The notes below the pieces were generated by a model, which saw nothing but the letters and a program-made list of their open reading frames with translations, did no database searches and was not told where the DNA came from. The position numbers and the translations under genes are program-made. A DNA stretch of 64,000 nucleotides. It comes from Rhodopseudomonas pseudopalustris (GTDB taxonomy: Bacteria; Pseudomonadota; Alphaproteobacteria; Rhizobiales; Xanthobacteraceae). This document shows, piece by piece, positions 56,646 to 64,000 of this stretch. Where the stretch lies: contig NZ_FODT01000002.1 of assembly GCF_900110435.1 (NCBI RefSeq), positions 186,001 through 250,000 of the forward strand, read 5' to 3'. Each line of letters starts with the position of its first letter. Position 1 is the stretch's first letter.

Positions 56646-56780
56646 CGTCATCGCCCGGCTTGTCCGGGCGACCCAGTATGCCAGAGCGCCAGCGATGGTG
56701 GAGGGCGGCGCGAGCGCACCGCTTCGCTTCACCATTGGCGCTCTGGGATACTGGTTCCCCCGCATGGGCGGGGGATGACG
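56646..56780. repeat. Second, different inverted repeat (CATCGCCCGGCTTGTCCGGGCG type)
   Basis: Hairpin CGCCCGGCTTGTCCGGGCG near 56652 and hairpin CCCCGCATGGGCGGGG near 56758 flank a further pair (CCAGAGCGCCA at 56680 and TGGCGCTCTGG at 56736). The gap between ispE and the polyprenyl synthase (56,466-56,824) thus consists almost wholly of two repeat elements. Confidence 0.75.
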
Positions 56781-56824
56781 GCCTGCTGTGTGGCGATGCG
56801 GCGGCCAGCGGAGAGGCGCCGCGC

Positions 56825-57850
56825 TCAGTGCGACCTTGCCAGGCAGAACGCGACCACCTGCTCGAGCGCGGTCTTCATCGGCGAGGACGGGAACAGCGCC
56901 AAAGCGTCGACCGCCATCGCGCCGTAATGATGCGCGCGCTGGATGGTGTCCTCGAGCGCGCGATGCTTGGCCATCAGCGCGATCGCCTGATCGAGATCGG
57001 TTTCAGTGATTTCGCCGCGCTCCAGCGCCTTGATCCAGAACGCGCGCTCGGCGTCGTTGCCGCGGCGGAACGCCAACACCACCGGCAGCGTGATCTTGCC
57101 CTCGCGGAAATCGTCGCCGACGTTCTTGCCGAGCTTGGCGGCCTTGCCGCCGTAATCCAGCACGTCGTCGACCAATTGGAAGGCGATGCCGATGTTCATC
57201 CCGAACGAGCGGCACGCCGACTGCTCGGCCTTCGGCCGGTCGGCGATCGTCGGACCGACTTCGCAGGCCGCCGCGAACAGCTCGGCGGTCTTGCCGCGAA
57301 TCACCGCGAGATATTCGTCCTCGGTGGTGGCGGTGTTCTTGGCGGCGGCGAGTTGCATCACTTCGCCTTCGGCGATCGTCGCCGACGCCGCCGACAGAAT
57401 GTCGAGCGCGCGCAAGCTGCCGACCTCGACCATCATCCGGAACGCCTGACCGAGCAGGAAGTCGCCGACCAGCACGCTGGCCTCGTTGCCCCACAGCATC
57501 CGCGCCGATTTCTTGCCGCGGCGCATCTCGCTCTCGTCGACGACGTCGTCGTGCAGCAGCGTTGCGGTGTGCATGAATTCCACCGCGGCGGCGAGCTTGA
57601 TGTGGCCGTCGCCGGCATAGCCGGTGAGGTTGGCCATCGCCAGCGTCAGGATCGGCCGCAGCCGTTTGCCGCCCGAGGAGATCAGATGATTCGCGACCTC
57701 GGGGATCATCGTGACGTCTGAGCCGGTGCGCGACAGGATGGTGGCGTTGACCCGCTCCATATCCGCAGCGACGAGACCGACCAATTGGTCGATCGTCGCC
57801 GGCGGGGGGCCTTCGAAAGGTACGACTACGGCCACGCTCAGTCTCCACAT
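56825..57850 (-). CDS. ispB: Polyprenyl (octaprenyl-like) diphosphate synthase
   Basis: This 341-residue trans-prenyltransferase makes the ubiquinone side chain. Both Asp-rich motifs are present: LLHDDVVDES (first) and QLVDDVLDYGG (second), together with GGKRLRPIL at the start. IspB-type length. Chain length cannot be fixed from sequence; decaprenyl is usual for alphaproteobacteria, so the symbol denotes the family only. Confidence 0.9.
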   Translation of the reverse strand: MWRLSVAVVVPFEGPPPATIDQLVGLVAADMERVNATILSRTGSDVTMIPEVANHLISSGGKRLRPILTLAMANLTGYAGDGHIKLAAAVEFMHTATLLHDDVVDESEMRRGKKSARMLWGNEASVLVGDFLLGQAFRMMVEVGSLRALDILSAASATIAEGEVMQLAAAKNTATTEDEYLAVIRGKTAELFAAACEVGPTIADRPKAEQSACRSFGMNIGIAFQLVDDVLDYGGKAAKLGKNVGDDFREGKITLPVVLAFRRGNDAERAFWIKALERGEITETDLDQAIALMAKHRALEDTIQRAHHYGAMAVDALALFPSSPMKTALEQVVAFCLARSH

Positions 57851-58058
57851 TCGGGGAGATTTTCGGGCAAATGGAATCCGCTCGAAAACTCCTGATTTCG
57901 TTGTTCGAGGCGAATTGGGTGCCGACGCGGCGCCGGCCGGCGATTTCGCTCTTCGACGTGATCCCCACTATATCATGGGACCGGCCCGCTCACGAGCCGA
58001 GCATTCGCCCGTGAAGGTCGCTGGGAGCTATAATGCACGGATCAGGGGAGGCGCAAGG

Positions 58059-58286
58059 TTGCGGGAACTGGTGAGGACCAATGACGTGGTGCTGATCTCG
58101 GCGATCGGGGCGCTGATGGACGGCGCCCATATCCACTATCTGGTCATGGACCAGAATATGAGCATCCTGGAGGGCTCGGTCGGGGTCATTCCGCGGCGTG
58201 TTCTGGTCCATCCCGACGATTTGAGCTCGGCGCGTCAGGTTTTGACGGATGCGGGCCTCGCCCATGAACTTCGCACCGATGAGTGA
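58059..58286 (+). CDS. DUF2007 protein
   Basis: This 75-residue protein starts, as I judge, at TTG 58059 (LRELVRTNDVVLISAIGALM). It continues HIHYLVMDQNMSILEGSVGVIPRRVLVHPDDLSSARQVL, the DUF2007 ('putative signal transducing protein') pattern. The longer upstream frame is not supported. It overlaps the methyltransferase by about 20 bases, so they form an operon. Confidence 0.82.
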   Translation: MRELVRTNDVVLISAIGALMDGAHIHYLVMDQNMSILEGSVGVIPRRVLVHPDDLSSARQVLTDAGLAHELRTDE

Positions 58287-59058
58287 TCAGACCGCGCGAG
58301 CGCCGTATCCGACCACCGAGGACGGCTTTCTCGGCGGGCGGCTGCGGCTTCGGCAGCCGGTTTCCGGCCACCGCGCCGGCCACGACGCCGTTCTGCTGGC
58401 GGCGGCGACCGTAGCCCGGCCAGGCGACCGGGTGGTCGAGTTCGGCGCCGGGGTCGGCACGGCCGGCCTCGCGGTCGCGGCGCGGATCGCGGATCTCGAT
58501 CTCGCGTTGGTCGAACTCGATCCAGGCCTCGCCGATCTGGCGCGGGGAAACGCCGCGGCCAACGGCATTCGCGCCACGGCCATCGCGCTGGACGTTGCCG
58601 CCGGCGCGGAGGCCTTCGCGGCCGCCGGTCTTGCGCCCGACAGCGTCGATGTCGTGCTGATGAACCCGCCGTTCAACGATCCGTCGCGACATCGGGGTTC
58701 GCCGGACGAAGCCCGGCAGATCGCCCATGTCGCGACCCAGTCGACGTTGCAGTCGTGGGTTCACGCGGCGCGACGCGTTCTGAAATCGGGGGGCGAATTG
58801 AATCTGATCTGGCGCGCCGATGGATTGGCGGAGGTGCTGGCGGCGCTCGGCCGCGGCTTTGGCGGCGTCGCCTTGATACCCGTTCATGGCAACCCGAACG
58901 AGCCTGCGATTCGGGTGCTGGTACGTGCGGTGAAGGGCAGCCGGGCGCCGCTCCGGATTCACGCGGCGCTGATTTTGAACGAGGCCTCCGGCGCGCCGAC
59001 CGCTGTGGCGCGTGCCGTTCTGGCTGGTGAGCAGACCCTTCCGCTGGTGCTCACATAA
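58264..59058 (+). CDS. TrmN6-like tRNA1(Val) (adenine-37-N6)-methyltransferase family protein
   Basis: This 264-residue methyltransferase has VVEFGAGVGTAGLAVAAR (SAM motif I) and the catalytic NPPF in VVLMNPPFNDPSRHRGSPDEARQIAH. That is the arrangement of YfiC/TrmN6 enzymes acting on tRNA or on other N6-adenine/glutamine sites. ATG 58279 is an alternative start. It follows the DUF2007 gene. Confidence 0.85.
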   Translation: MNFAPMSDQTARAPYPTTEDGFLGGRLRLRQPVSGHRAGHDAVLLAAATVARPGDRVVEFGAGVGTAGLAVAARIADLDLALVELDPGLADLARGNAAANGIRATAIALDVAAGAEAFAAAGLAPDSVDVVLMNPPFNDPSRHRGSPDEARQIAHVATQSTLQSWVHAARRVLKSGGELNLIWRADGLAEVLAALGRGFGGVALIPVHGNPNEPAIRVLVRAVKGSRAPLRIHAALILNEASGAPTAVARAVLAGEQTLPLVLT

Positions 59059-59091
59059 TCGCGAGCACTGTGCAAAAATTGCGCAGACTGA

Positions 59092-59190
59092 TTAGTGCGG
59101 AAGCGTCTTGGTCCGCTGATCCGCCCTCGCGGTGAAGTGAACAGAGGCCAAAATCGCCCCGATCAGCAGCATCAACAGATAGATTTTCAT
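59092..59190 (-). CDS. Very small single-helix membrane protein (32 aa)
   Basis: ATG 59190 has GGAGAGAGCC upstream. The 32 residues are MKIYLLMLLIGAILASVHFT followed by ARADQRTKTLPH: one hydrophobic helix and a charged tail. It is not recognisable by name; support comes from the ribosome site, hydrophobic pattern and position in an otherwise empty gap. Confidence 0.55.
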   Translation of the reverse strand: MKIYLLMLLIGAILASVHFTARADQRTKTLPH

Positions 59191-59309
59191 GGCTCTCTCC
59201 GCTGCGTCATTGCAGCCACGTGCCTATATGCAACTGGGCTTTGCAAAACGCGTTCCAGATCACACACTGAGTTGGGCTATCGAAAAATGATCAACATTTG
59301 GGTAACCGT

Positions 59310-60209
59310 ATGAATGACGCGGCGACAGGTCGCAGCTCCTCGGGCGTGCTCGCGGGGTTCGGCAAACTGATTCCGGCACGGTTTCGCTCCGATATTCCGG
59401 TGGTTCCGGTGGTGCGTTTGTCGGGTGTGATCGGCGCCGTCACGCCGCTTCGCCCGGGCATGACTCTCGCGGGAGTGGCCAGGCTGCTGGAGCGCGCATT
59501 CGCGACGCGTAACGCCAAGGCGGTGGCGCTGGCGATCAATTCGCCCGGCGGTTCGCCGGTTCAGTCGCGGCTGATCTATCTGCGCATCCGCGCGCTCGCG
59601 GCGGAAAAGAAACTGCCGGTGATCGCCTTCGTCGAAGACGTCGCCGCGTCCGGCGGCTACATGATCGCCTGCGCCGCCGACGAGATCTATTGCGATCCGT
59701 CGTCGATCGTCGGCTCGATCGGCGTGGTCGGCGGCGGCTTCGGCTTTCAGGAACTGATCAAGAAGATCGGCGTCGAGCGCAGACTGTACACGGCCGGGGA
59801 CCACAAGGCGCAGCTCGATCCGTTTCTGCCCGAGGACCCGGCTGACGTCGCCCGGGTGAAGGCCTTGCAGCGTGAGATCCACGCGCTGTTCATCTCGCTG
59901 GTGAAGGACAGCCGCGGCGCGCGGCTGAAGGGCGCCGAGGATTTGCTGTTCTCCGGCGAGTACTGGGCCGGCGCGACCTCGGTGTCGCTCGGCCTCAGCG
60001 ACGCGATCGGCGATCTGCGCGCGGTGCTCCGCGCGCGCTTCGGCGACAAGGTGCGCACGCCGGTGGTGGCGCCGCCGTCCGGCCTGCTGGCGAGCTTCAT
60101 GCGTCGATCGTCCGGCGCGGAGGCATCGCTCGATGGGCTCGCGGCGCTCCCCGAATCGCTGATCTCGGCGCTGGAAACGCGCGCGATCTGGGCGAAATAC
60201 GGCTTCTAA
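59310..60209 (+). CDS. S49-family (SppA/SohB-like) serine peptidase
   Basis: This 299-residue protein has VPVVRLSGVIG at the start, then INSPGGSP, FVEDVAASGGYMIACAADEIYCDPSSIVGSIGVVGGG (with the catalytic Ser in GSIGV) and the Lys in TAGDHKAQLDPF. Short single-domain S49 peptidase; predicted to degrade signal peptides or other membrane remnants. No strong N-terminal helix is evident, so it may be soluble or peripheral. Confidence 0.9.
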   Translation: MNDAATGRSSSGVLAGFGKLIPARFRSDIPVVPVVRLSGVIGAVTPLRPGMTLAGVARLLERAFATRNAKAVALAINSPGGSPVQSRLIYLRIRALAAEKKLPVIAFVEDVAASGGYMIACAADEIYCDPSSIVGSIGVVGGGFGFQELIKKIGVERRLYTAGDHKAQLDPFLPEDPADVARVKALQREIHALFISLVKDSRGARLKGAEDLLFSGEYWAGATSVSLGLSDAIGDLRAVLRARFGDKVRTPVVAPPSGLLASFMRRSSGAEASLDGLAALPESLISALETRAIWAKYGF

Positions 60210-60260
60210 CGCATGCCCCCGAAAAGCGGAGACTGGTTTTCGGAACTTGTCATGCTCAAA

Positions 60261-60316
60261 CATGACTCCAGGGCAGGATGACGACCCTAAGAGGCGTGAT
60301 CCTGCTCTGGAACATG
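60261..60316. repeat. Imperfect inverted repeat downstream of the S49 gene
   Basis: CATGACTCCAGGGCAGGATG (60261) pairs with CATCCTGC-like sequence ending at 60316 (GTGATCCTGCTCTGGAACATG): about 18 of 22 bases pair. Likely a dispersed alphaproteobacterial intergenic hairpin. Confidence 0.6.
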
Positions 60317-60415
60317 TGGGCGCGCTGTTTCGCCCCGCCGGATGCGATTGCGTGGCGGGGTCGATTCAGAAAGAGTGTTGTGGGGCGTGACGTCACTTAA
60401 GATAAGGACCGACCA

Positions 60416-60604
60416 ATGCCGCCGCTGCTCGTACTCGCCGGAAGCCTCGTCGGAATAGCCTTCGTGCGCTGGGCGTTCCGGAGCGCCGGGCGAATCAATC
60501 AGGAACTGGATGAGGCCCGGTCGGCGATCTTCGCCGAGCCGCAGCCGGTCGAGCTTCCGACGCTGCGCCAGGACCCGGTGACCGGCGCCTACCGGCCGGG
60601 CTGA
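60416..60604 (+). CDS. Small hypothetical membrane-anchored protein (62 aa)
   Basis: This 62-residue protein starts MPPLLVLAGSLVGIAFVRWAF, one hydrophobic helix, and continues with an acidic and Pro-rich tail ending PVTGAYRPG. AAGATAAGGA lies upstream of the start. Similar short proteins exist in Rhodopseudomonas relatives; no function known. Confidence 0.65.
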   Translation: MPPLLVLAGSLVGIAFVRWAFRSAGRINQELDEARSAIFAEPQPVELPTLRQDPVTGAYRPG

Positions 60605-60726
60605 TCACCCGCGGCGTTCTCGTCTGAAACCCTGGCGCCGGCCCTGGGGCGGGGGCATCGCCCGCAAGGCCGGCACGCAACCTTGGAGGTTGCAACTGGT
60701 CGGGCGCGCTCCCGCACCCGGTCACT

Positions 60727-60813
60727 TTAGCGACGGCCGCCGATCTCGCCGCCGAGCAGCGGCGCAACCGTGAGCACGATCATCAGCGCGCCGATCATCT
60801 GAATTGTCGTCAT
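60727..60813 (-). CDS. Possible very small membrane protein (28 aa)
   Basis: ATG 60813 has GGGAGCCGGAA upstream. The frame reads MTTIQMIGALMIVLTVAPLL followed by GGEIGGRR and a TAA stop. It has the hydrophobic pattern of a short membrane peptide, but at this length it could be chance. Confidence 0.4.
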   Translation of the reverse strand: MTTIQMIGALMIVLTVAPLLGGEIGGRR

Positions 60814-61053
60814 TTCCGGCTCCCGTCGATCTTTGCGCACCGCCCCCCAGCCGCACGCAGATCCCACGGTCCGATCGTTACCCAGCAATTGCTAATGATT
60901 TTCGGCGTCGCGTCCGGGCGCAACCGGGATGGTTAACAGCGGGTAAATGGCCGTCCGCGGGGTGGTTTGACGCCCGTATCGCCTTGATTCGGCGGGGCTG
61001 CACCGATACGGTCCGCCCTCTTTCCGAAAACCCTTGCGAATCCAAAGCCGATC

Positions 61054-61986
61054 ATGGACCCGACGCCTCCGCACATGCGCCCGGAACGCTCGTTCCAGGG
61101 CCTGATCCTGACGCTGCAGCGTTTCTGGGCCGATTACGGCTGCGTGATCCTGCAGCCCTACGACATGGAGGTCGGCGCCGGCACGTTCCATCCGGCGACC
61201 ACGCTGCGGGCGCTCGGCCCGAAACGCTGGAACGCCGCCTATGTGCAGCCGTCGCGGCGTCCGAAGGACGGCCGCTATGGCGAGAACCCGAACCGGCTGC
61301 AGCATTATTACCAGTTCCAGGTGATCCTGAAGCCGTCGCCGCCGGACCTGCAGGATCTCTATCTCAAATCGCTGGCCGCGATCGGCGTCGATACCGCGCT
61401 GCACGACGTGCGCTTCGTCGAGGACGATTGGGAGAGCCCGACGCTCGGCGCCTGGGGACTCGGCTGGGAGTGCTGGTGCGACGGCATGGAAGTCAGCCAG
61501 TTCACCTATTTCCAGCAGGTCGCGGGCGTCGAATGCGCCCCGGTCGCCGGCGAACTGACTTACGGCCTCGAGCGGCTGGCGATGTATGTGCAGGGCATCG
61601 ACCGGGTCTACGACCTCAACTTCAACGGCCGCGACGGCGCCGACAAAGTCACCTATGGCGACGTCTTCCTGCAGGCCGAGAAGGAATATTCGAAGCACAA
61701 TTTCGAAGTCGCCGACACCGAGATGCTGTTCGAACAGTTCAAGATGGCCGAAGCCGCCTGCAAGAAATATCTCGACGCCGGCTGGGTAAGCGACAAGCGC
61801 GAAGCGCACGCGATGGCGCTGCCGGCCTACGACCAGTGCATCAAGGCCAGCCACGTCTTCAACCTGCTCGACGCCCGCGGCGTGATCTCGGTGACCGAAC
61901 GCCAAAGCTACATCCTGCGCGTCCGCGAACTGGCCAAAGCCTGCGGCGAAGCCTGGTTGCACACGGAAGCGGGCGGGGCGGACTAA
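61054..61986 (+). CDS. glyQ: Glycyl-tRNA synthetase alpha subunit
   Basis: This 310-residue class II subunit has [42 protein letters not shown] at the start and then [37 protein letters not shown] (motif 2). [14 protein letters not shown] is motif 3. It activates glycine in the alpha2beta2 enzyme. Its partner glyS begins 522 bp later; the two are usually adjacent, and an inserted DUF559 element separates them here. Confidence 0.97.
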   Translation: MDPTPPHMRPERSFQGLILTLQRFWADYGCVILQPYDMEVGAGTFHPATTLRALGPKRWNAAYVQPSRRPKDGRYGENPNRLQHYYQFQVILKPSPPDLQDLYLKSLAAIGVDTALHDVRFVEDDWESPTLGAWGLGWECWCDGMEVSQFTYFQQVAGVECAPVAGELTYGLERLAMYVQGIDRVYDLNFNGRDGADKVTYGDVFLQAEKEYSKHNFEVADTEMLFEQFKMAEAACKKYLDAGWVSDKREAHAMALPAYDQCIKASHVFNLLDARGVISVTERQSYILRVRELAKACGEAWLHTEAGGAD

Positions 61987-62000
61987 TAGGAAGCGCTCCT

Positions 62001-62041
62001 GCTCCCCTCCCCCTTGCGGGGAGGGGTCGGGGGTGGGGGTC
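62001..62041. repeat. Left 41-bp inverted repeat of the DUF559 element
   Basis: The 41 bases (GCTCCCCTCCCCCTTGCGGG..., ending GGGGGTC) are an exact inverse of 62412-62452. The repeat contains a hairpin CCCCTCCCCCTTGCGGGGAGGGG. It starts 15 bp after the glyQ stop. Confidence 0.9.
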
Positions 62042-62046
62042 CACGG

Positions 62047-62508
62047 ATGCAGACTTCGATGTTTGGATCGCCAGCGATGACCACTGATCGCCAGCGTTAC
62101 TTCGCGCACACGATGCGCCAGAACCCGACGGACGCGGAGCGCTTGCTGTGGCAGCGCCTGCGGCACGACGTCGTGCTGTCCAACTCACACTTCCGCCGGC
62201 AGGCCGCGATCGGGCCCTACATCGTCGATTTTGCCAGCCGCGGCGCCAGGCTGGTGATCGAACTTGATGGCGGTCAGCATGATGAGCAGCACGTCGCCGA
62301 CGAAGCGCGCAGTCGCTTCATCGAAGCCGAGGGCTATCGCGTCCTTCGCTTCTGGAACAACGATGTGCTCGGCAACCTCGATGGTGTCCTCGCCGAGATT
62401 CAGTCCGCGTTGACCCCCACCCCCGACCCCTCCCCGCAAGGGGGAGGGGAGCCAAAACCGCGCGCTCCCCGCAAGCCGCGCCGTTCTCGCACCAGGATTT
62501 CAAACTAA
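62047..62508 (+). CDS. DUF559 endonuclease-domain protein inserted between glyQ and glyS
   Basis: This 153-residue protein belongs to the DUF559 family, distantly related to Vsr and PD-(D/E)xK nucleases. RHDVVLSNSHFRRQAAIGPYIVDFASRGARLVIELDGGQH carries the catalytic Asp (VDF) and Glu-x-Asp (ELDGGQH). EGYRVLRFWNNDVLGN is the other family mark. The last 35 residues (from TPTPDPSPQGGGE) are read through the right inverted repeat and are low complexity. ATG 62047 or 62077 may be the start. Its stop TAA is followed at once by the glyS ATG. Function unknown. Confidence 0.85.
   Translation: MQTSMFGSPAMTTDRQRYFAHTMRQNPTDAERLLWQRLRHDVVLSNSHFRRQAAIGPYIVDFASRGARLVIELDGGQHDEQHVADEARSRFIEAEGYRVLRFWNNDVLGNLDGVLAEIQSALTPTPDPSPQGGGEPKPRAPRKPRRSRTRISN
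62412..62452. repeat. Right 41-bp inverted repeat of the DUF559 element
   Basis: Perfect inverse of 62001-62041, lying inside the 3' end of the DUF559 reading frame. The two repeats span 452 bp in total. Confidence 0.9.
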
Positions 62509-64000
62509 ATGCCTGACCTCCTTCTCGAACTGTTCTCCGAAGAAATCCCGGCGCGGATGCAGGCCAAGGCTGCTGACGATCTGCGCCGCATGGTGACCGA
62601 AAAGCTGGTCGCCGAGGGCCTCGTCTATGAGGGCGCCAAGGCGTTCGCGACGCCGCGGCGGCTGGCGTTGACGGTGCATGGCATTCCGGCGCGGCAGCCG
62701 GATCTGAAGGACGAGCGCAAGGGGCCGAAGGTCGGCGCGCCGGACGCCGCCGTGCAGGGCTTTCTGAAAGCCACCGGGCTCGCCTCGCTCGACGAGGCCA
62801 AGATCCAGCGCGATCCGAAGAAGGGGGATTTCTACATCGCGCTGATCGAGAAGCCGGGCAAGCCTGCGATCGATGTGCTCGCCGACATCCTGCCGGTGAT
62901 CGTGCGCACCTTCCCGTGGCCGAAATCGATGCGCTGGGGCGAGCGTTCCGCCAAGCCCGGCGCGCTGCAATGGGTGCGGCCGCTGCATTCGATCGTCGCG
63001 ACCTTCGGCATCGACACCGAGGAACCCGAGGTGGTGGCGTTCGACGTCAGCGGCATCAAGGCCGGGCAGGTGACGCGCGGCCATCGCTTCATGGCCCCGG
63101 ACGAGATCAGTGTGCGCCGCTTCGAGGACTACGAGGCGAAGCTCTATGCCGCCAAGGTCGTGCTCGATCCGCAGCGCCGCAAGGACATCATTCTGGCGGA
63201 TGCGAAAACCCTGGCGCAGGCGCAGAACTACGAACTGGTCGAGGATCAGGGACTGCTCGACGAAGTCTCCGGGCTGGTCGAATGGCCGGTTGCGCTGATG
63301 GGCTCGTTCGACGCGGACTTCCTGTCGATCCCCGGCGAAGTGATCCGCGCCACCATCCGCGCCAACCAGAAGTGCTTCGTGGTCGCCGATCCCGCGACGG
63401 CTAAGCTGGCCAACAAATTCATCCTCACATCGAATATCGAAGCCAGCGACGGCGGCGCCGCGATCACCGCCGGCAACGAGCGTGTGATCCGCGCGCGATT
63501 GAGCGACGCGAAGTTCTTCTACGACACCGATCTGAAGACCAAGCTGGAAGACCGGCTGCCGAAATTCGATCAGATCGTGTTCCACGAAAAGCTCGGCACG
63601 CAGGCAGTGCGCATTAAACGTATCAAGAGCTTCGCTGCAAAGATCGCGCCGCTGGTCGGCGCCGATGTTGAGAAGGCGAAACGCGCTGGTGAGTTGTGCA
63701 AGGCCGATTTGCTGACTGAAATGGTCGGCGAATTCCCCGAACTGCAAGGCCTGATGGGCAAGTACTATGCGCTGGCGCAGGGTGAAGACCTGAGCGTCGC
63801 CGCCGCCTGCGAAGAGCACTACAAGCCGCAGGGCCCGACCGACCGCGTCCCCACCGATTCTGTCTCGATAGCGGTGGCCTTGGCGGACAAGTTGGACACG
63901 CTGGTCGGGTTCTGGGCGATCGACGAGAAGCCGACGGGCAGCAAGGACCCGTTTGCGTTGCGACGCGCGGCGCTGGGGGTGATCAGGCTAGTGCTAGAGA
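62509..64000 (+). CDS. glyS: Glycyl-tRNA synthetase beta subunit (5' part)
   Basis: The first 497 codons are visible; the frame runs off the window. [25 protein letters not shown] and [13 protein letters not shown] at the start are the GlyS signature; [12 protein letters not shown] and [15 protein letters not shown] follow. It forms the alpha2beta2 enzyme with GlyQ and binds tRNA. The ATG at 62509 directly touches the DUF559 stop codon, so translation is probably coupled. Confidence 0.96.
   Translation, partial: MPDLLLELFSEEIPARMQAKAADDLRRMVTEKLVAEGLVYEGAKAFATPRRLALTVHGIPARQPDLKDERKGPKVGAPDAAVQGFLKATGLASLDEAKIQRDPKKGDFYIALIEKPGKPAIDVLADILPVIVRTFPWPKSMRWGERSAKPGALQWVRPLHSIVATFGIDTEEPEVVAFDVSGIKAGQVTRGHRFMAPDEISVRRFEDYEAKLYAAKVVLDPQRRKDIILADAKTLAQAQNYELVEDQGLLDEVSGLVEWPVALMGSFDADFLSIPGEVIRATIRANQKCFVVADPATAKLANKFILTSNIEASDGGAAITAGNERVIRARLSDAKFFYDTDLKTKLEDRLPKFDQIVFHEKLGTQAVRIKRIKSFAAKIAPLVGADVEKAKRAGELCKADLLTEMVGEFPELQGLMGKYYALAQGEDLSVAAACEEHYKPQGPTDRVPTDSVSIAVALADKLDTLVGFWAIDEKPTGSKDPFALRRAALGVIRLVLE

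Noticed and set aside
60677-60693. Hairpin GCAACCT-TGG-AGGTTGC as terminator
   Set aside because: A 7-bp stem without T run; insufficient to call.
62047-62508. Interpretation of the DUF559 gene as a Vsr mismatch endonuclease of a restriction-modification system
   Set aside because: No cytosine methyltransferase is nearby and the ELDGGQH motif is that of DUF559.

Overview
The window is high-GC DNA whose gene content and order fit a Bradyrhizobiaceae-type alphaproteobacterium. Rhodopseudomonas is the most likely genus, because a complete hup/hyp uptake-hydrogenase locus lies beside ModD, DUF2478 and a nitrogenase-associated protein, and because CcrM, CtrA-type boxes, SMC and ETF-QO are all of alphaproteobacterial type. 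The strain cannot be named from sequence alone. I see no rRNA, tRNA, prophage, complete insertion sequence or CRISPR array.

Region 1 (1-20,716) is a complete [NiFe] hydrogenase locus on the + strand, preceded by the end of an ABC-transporter ATPase gene. hupUV encodes a cytoplasmic H2 sensor hydrogenase, and both genes are intact. hupSLC-D-E-F encodes the membrane-bound uptake hydrogenase (Tat-targeted small subunit, large subunit, cytochrome b), its maturation protease, a nickel permease and a HypC-like chaperone. A long run of mostly overlapping genes follows: hupGHIJK, hypABFCDE, hupR/hoxA and hupT/hoxJ. Excellent -24/-12 (sigma-54) promoters precede hupS and hupG, and the regulator carries the GAFTGA loop that contacts sigma-54. 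The implied circuit is HupUV senses H2, HupT signals to HupR/HoxA, and RpoN promoters fire. The small subunit has all six cysteines of the O2-tolerant proximal cluster.

Region 2 (20,700-30,300) is accessory metabolism. It holds an alpha/beta hydrolase, a SqrR/BigR-like persulfide-type ArsR repressor facing a rhodanese and an SQR-like flavoprotein, a methyltransferase, a molybdenum/nitrogenase mini-cluster (nitrogenase-associated ArsC-like protein, DUF2478, ModD, possible Mo-box), an acyl-CoA-ligase-like enzyme, and Nudix and zinc-ribbon proteins.

Region 3 (30,400-43,600) has an alphaproteobacterial core order (rsm22, smc, dsbA-like, DUF721, mutY). It is interrupted between smc and dsbA by a small island with a degenerate toxin and its antitoxin, a VapC fragment and an SMR transporter. 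It continues with a split Aer-like PAS/MCP pair under a CtrA-type box, ccrM with GANTC sites at its start, and a YpfJ metallopeptidase.

Region 4 (43,600-64,000) is mostly housekeeping: moaB, a CoA-transferase pair, a glycosyltransferase, a radical SAM protein, rnhB, a GT39-like membrane protein, uracil-DNA glycosylase, ETF-QO, a TPR protein, ispE, a polyprenyl synthase, TrmN6-like methyltransferase, an S49 peptidase, and glyQ/glyS at the edge. glyQ and glyS are separated by a DUF559 nuclease gene bracketed by perfect 41-bp inverted repeats. REP-like paired palindromes recur through the whole window, including inside the hup operon.
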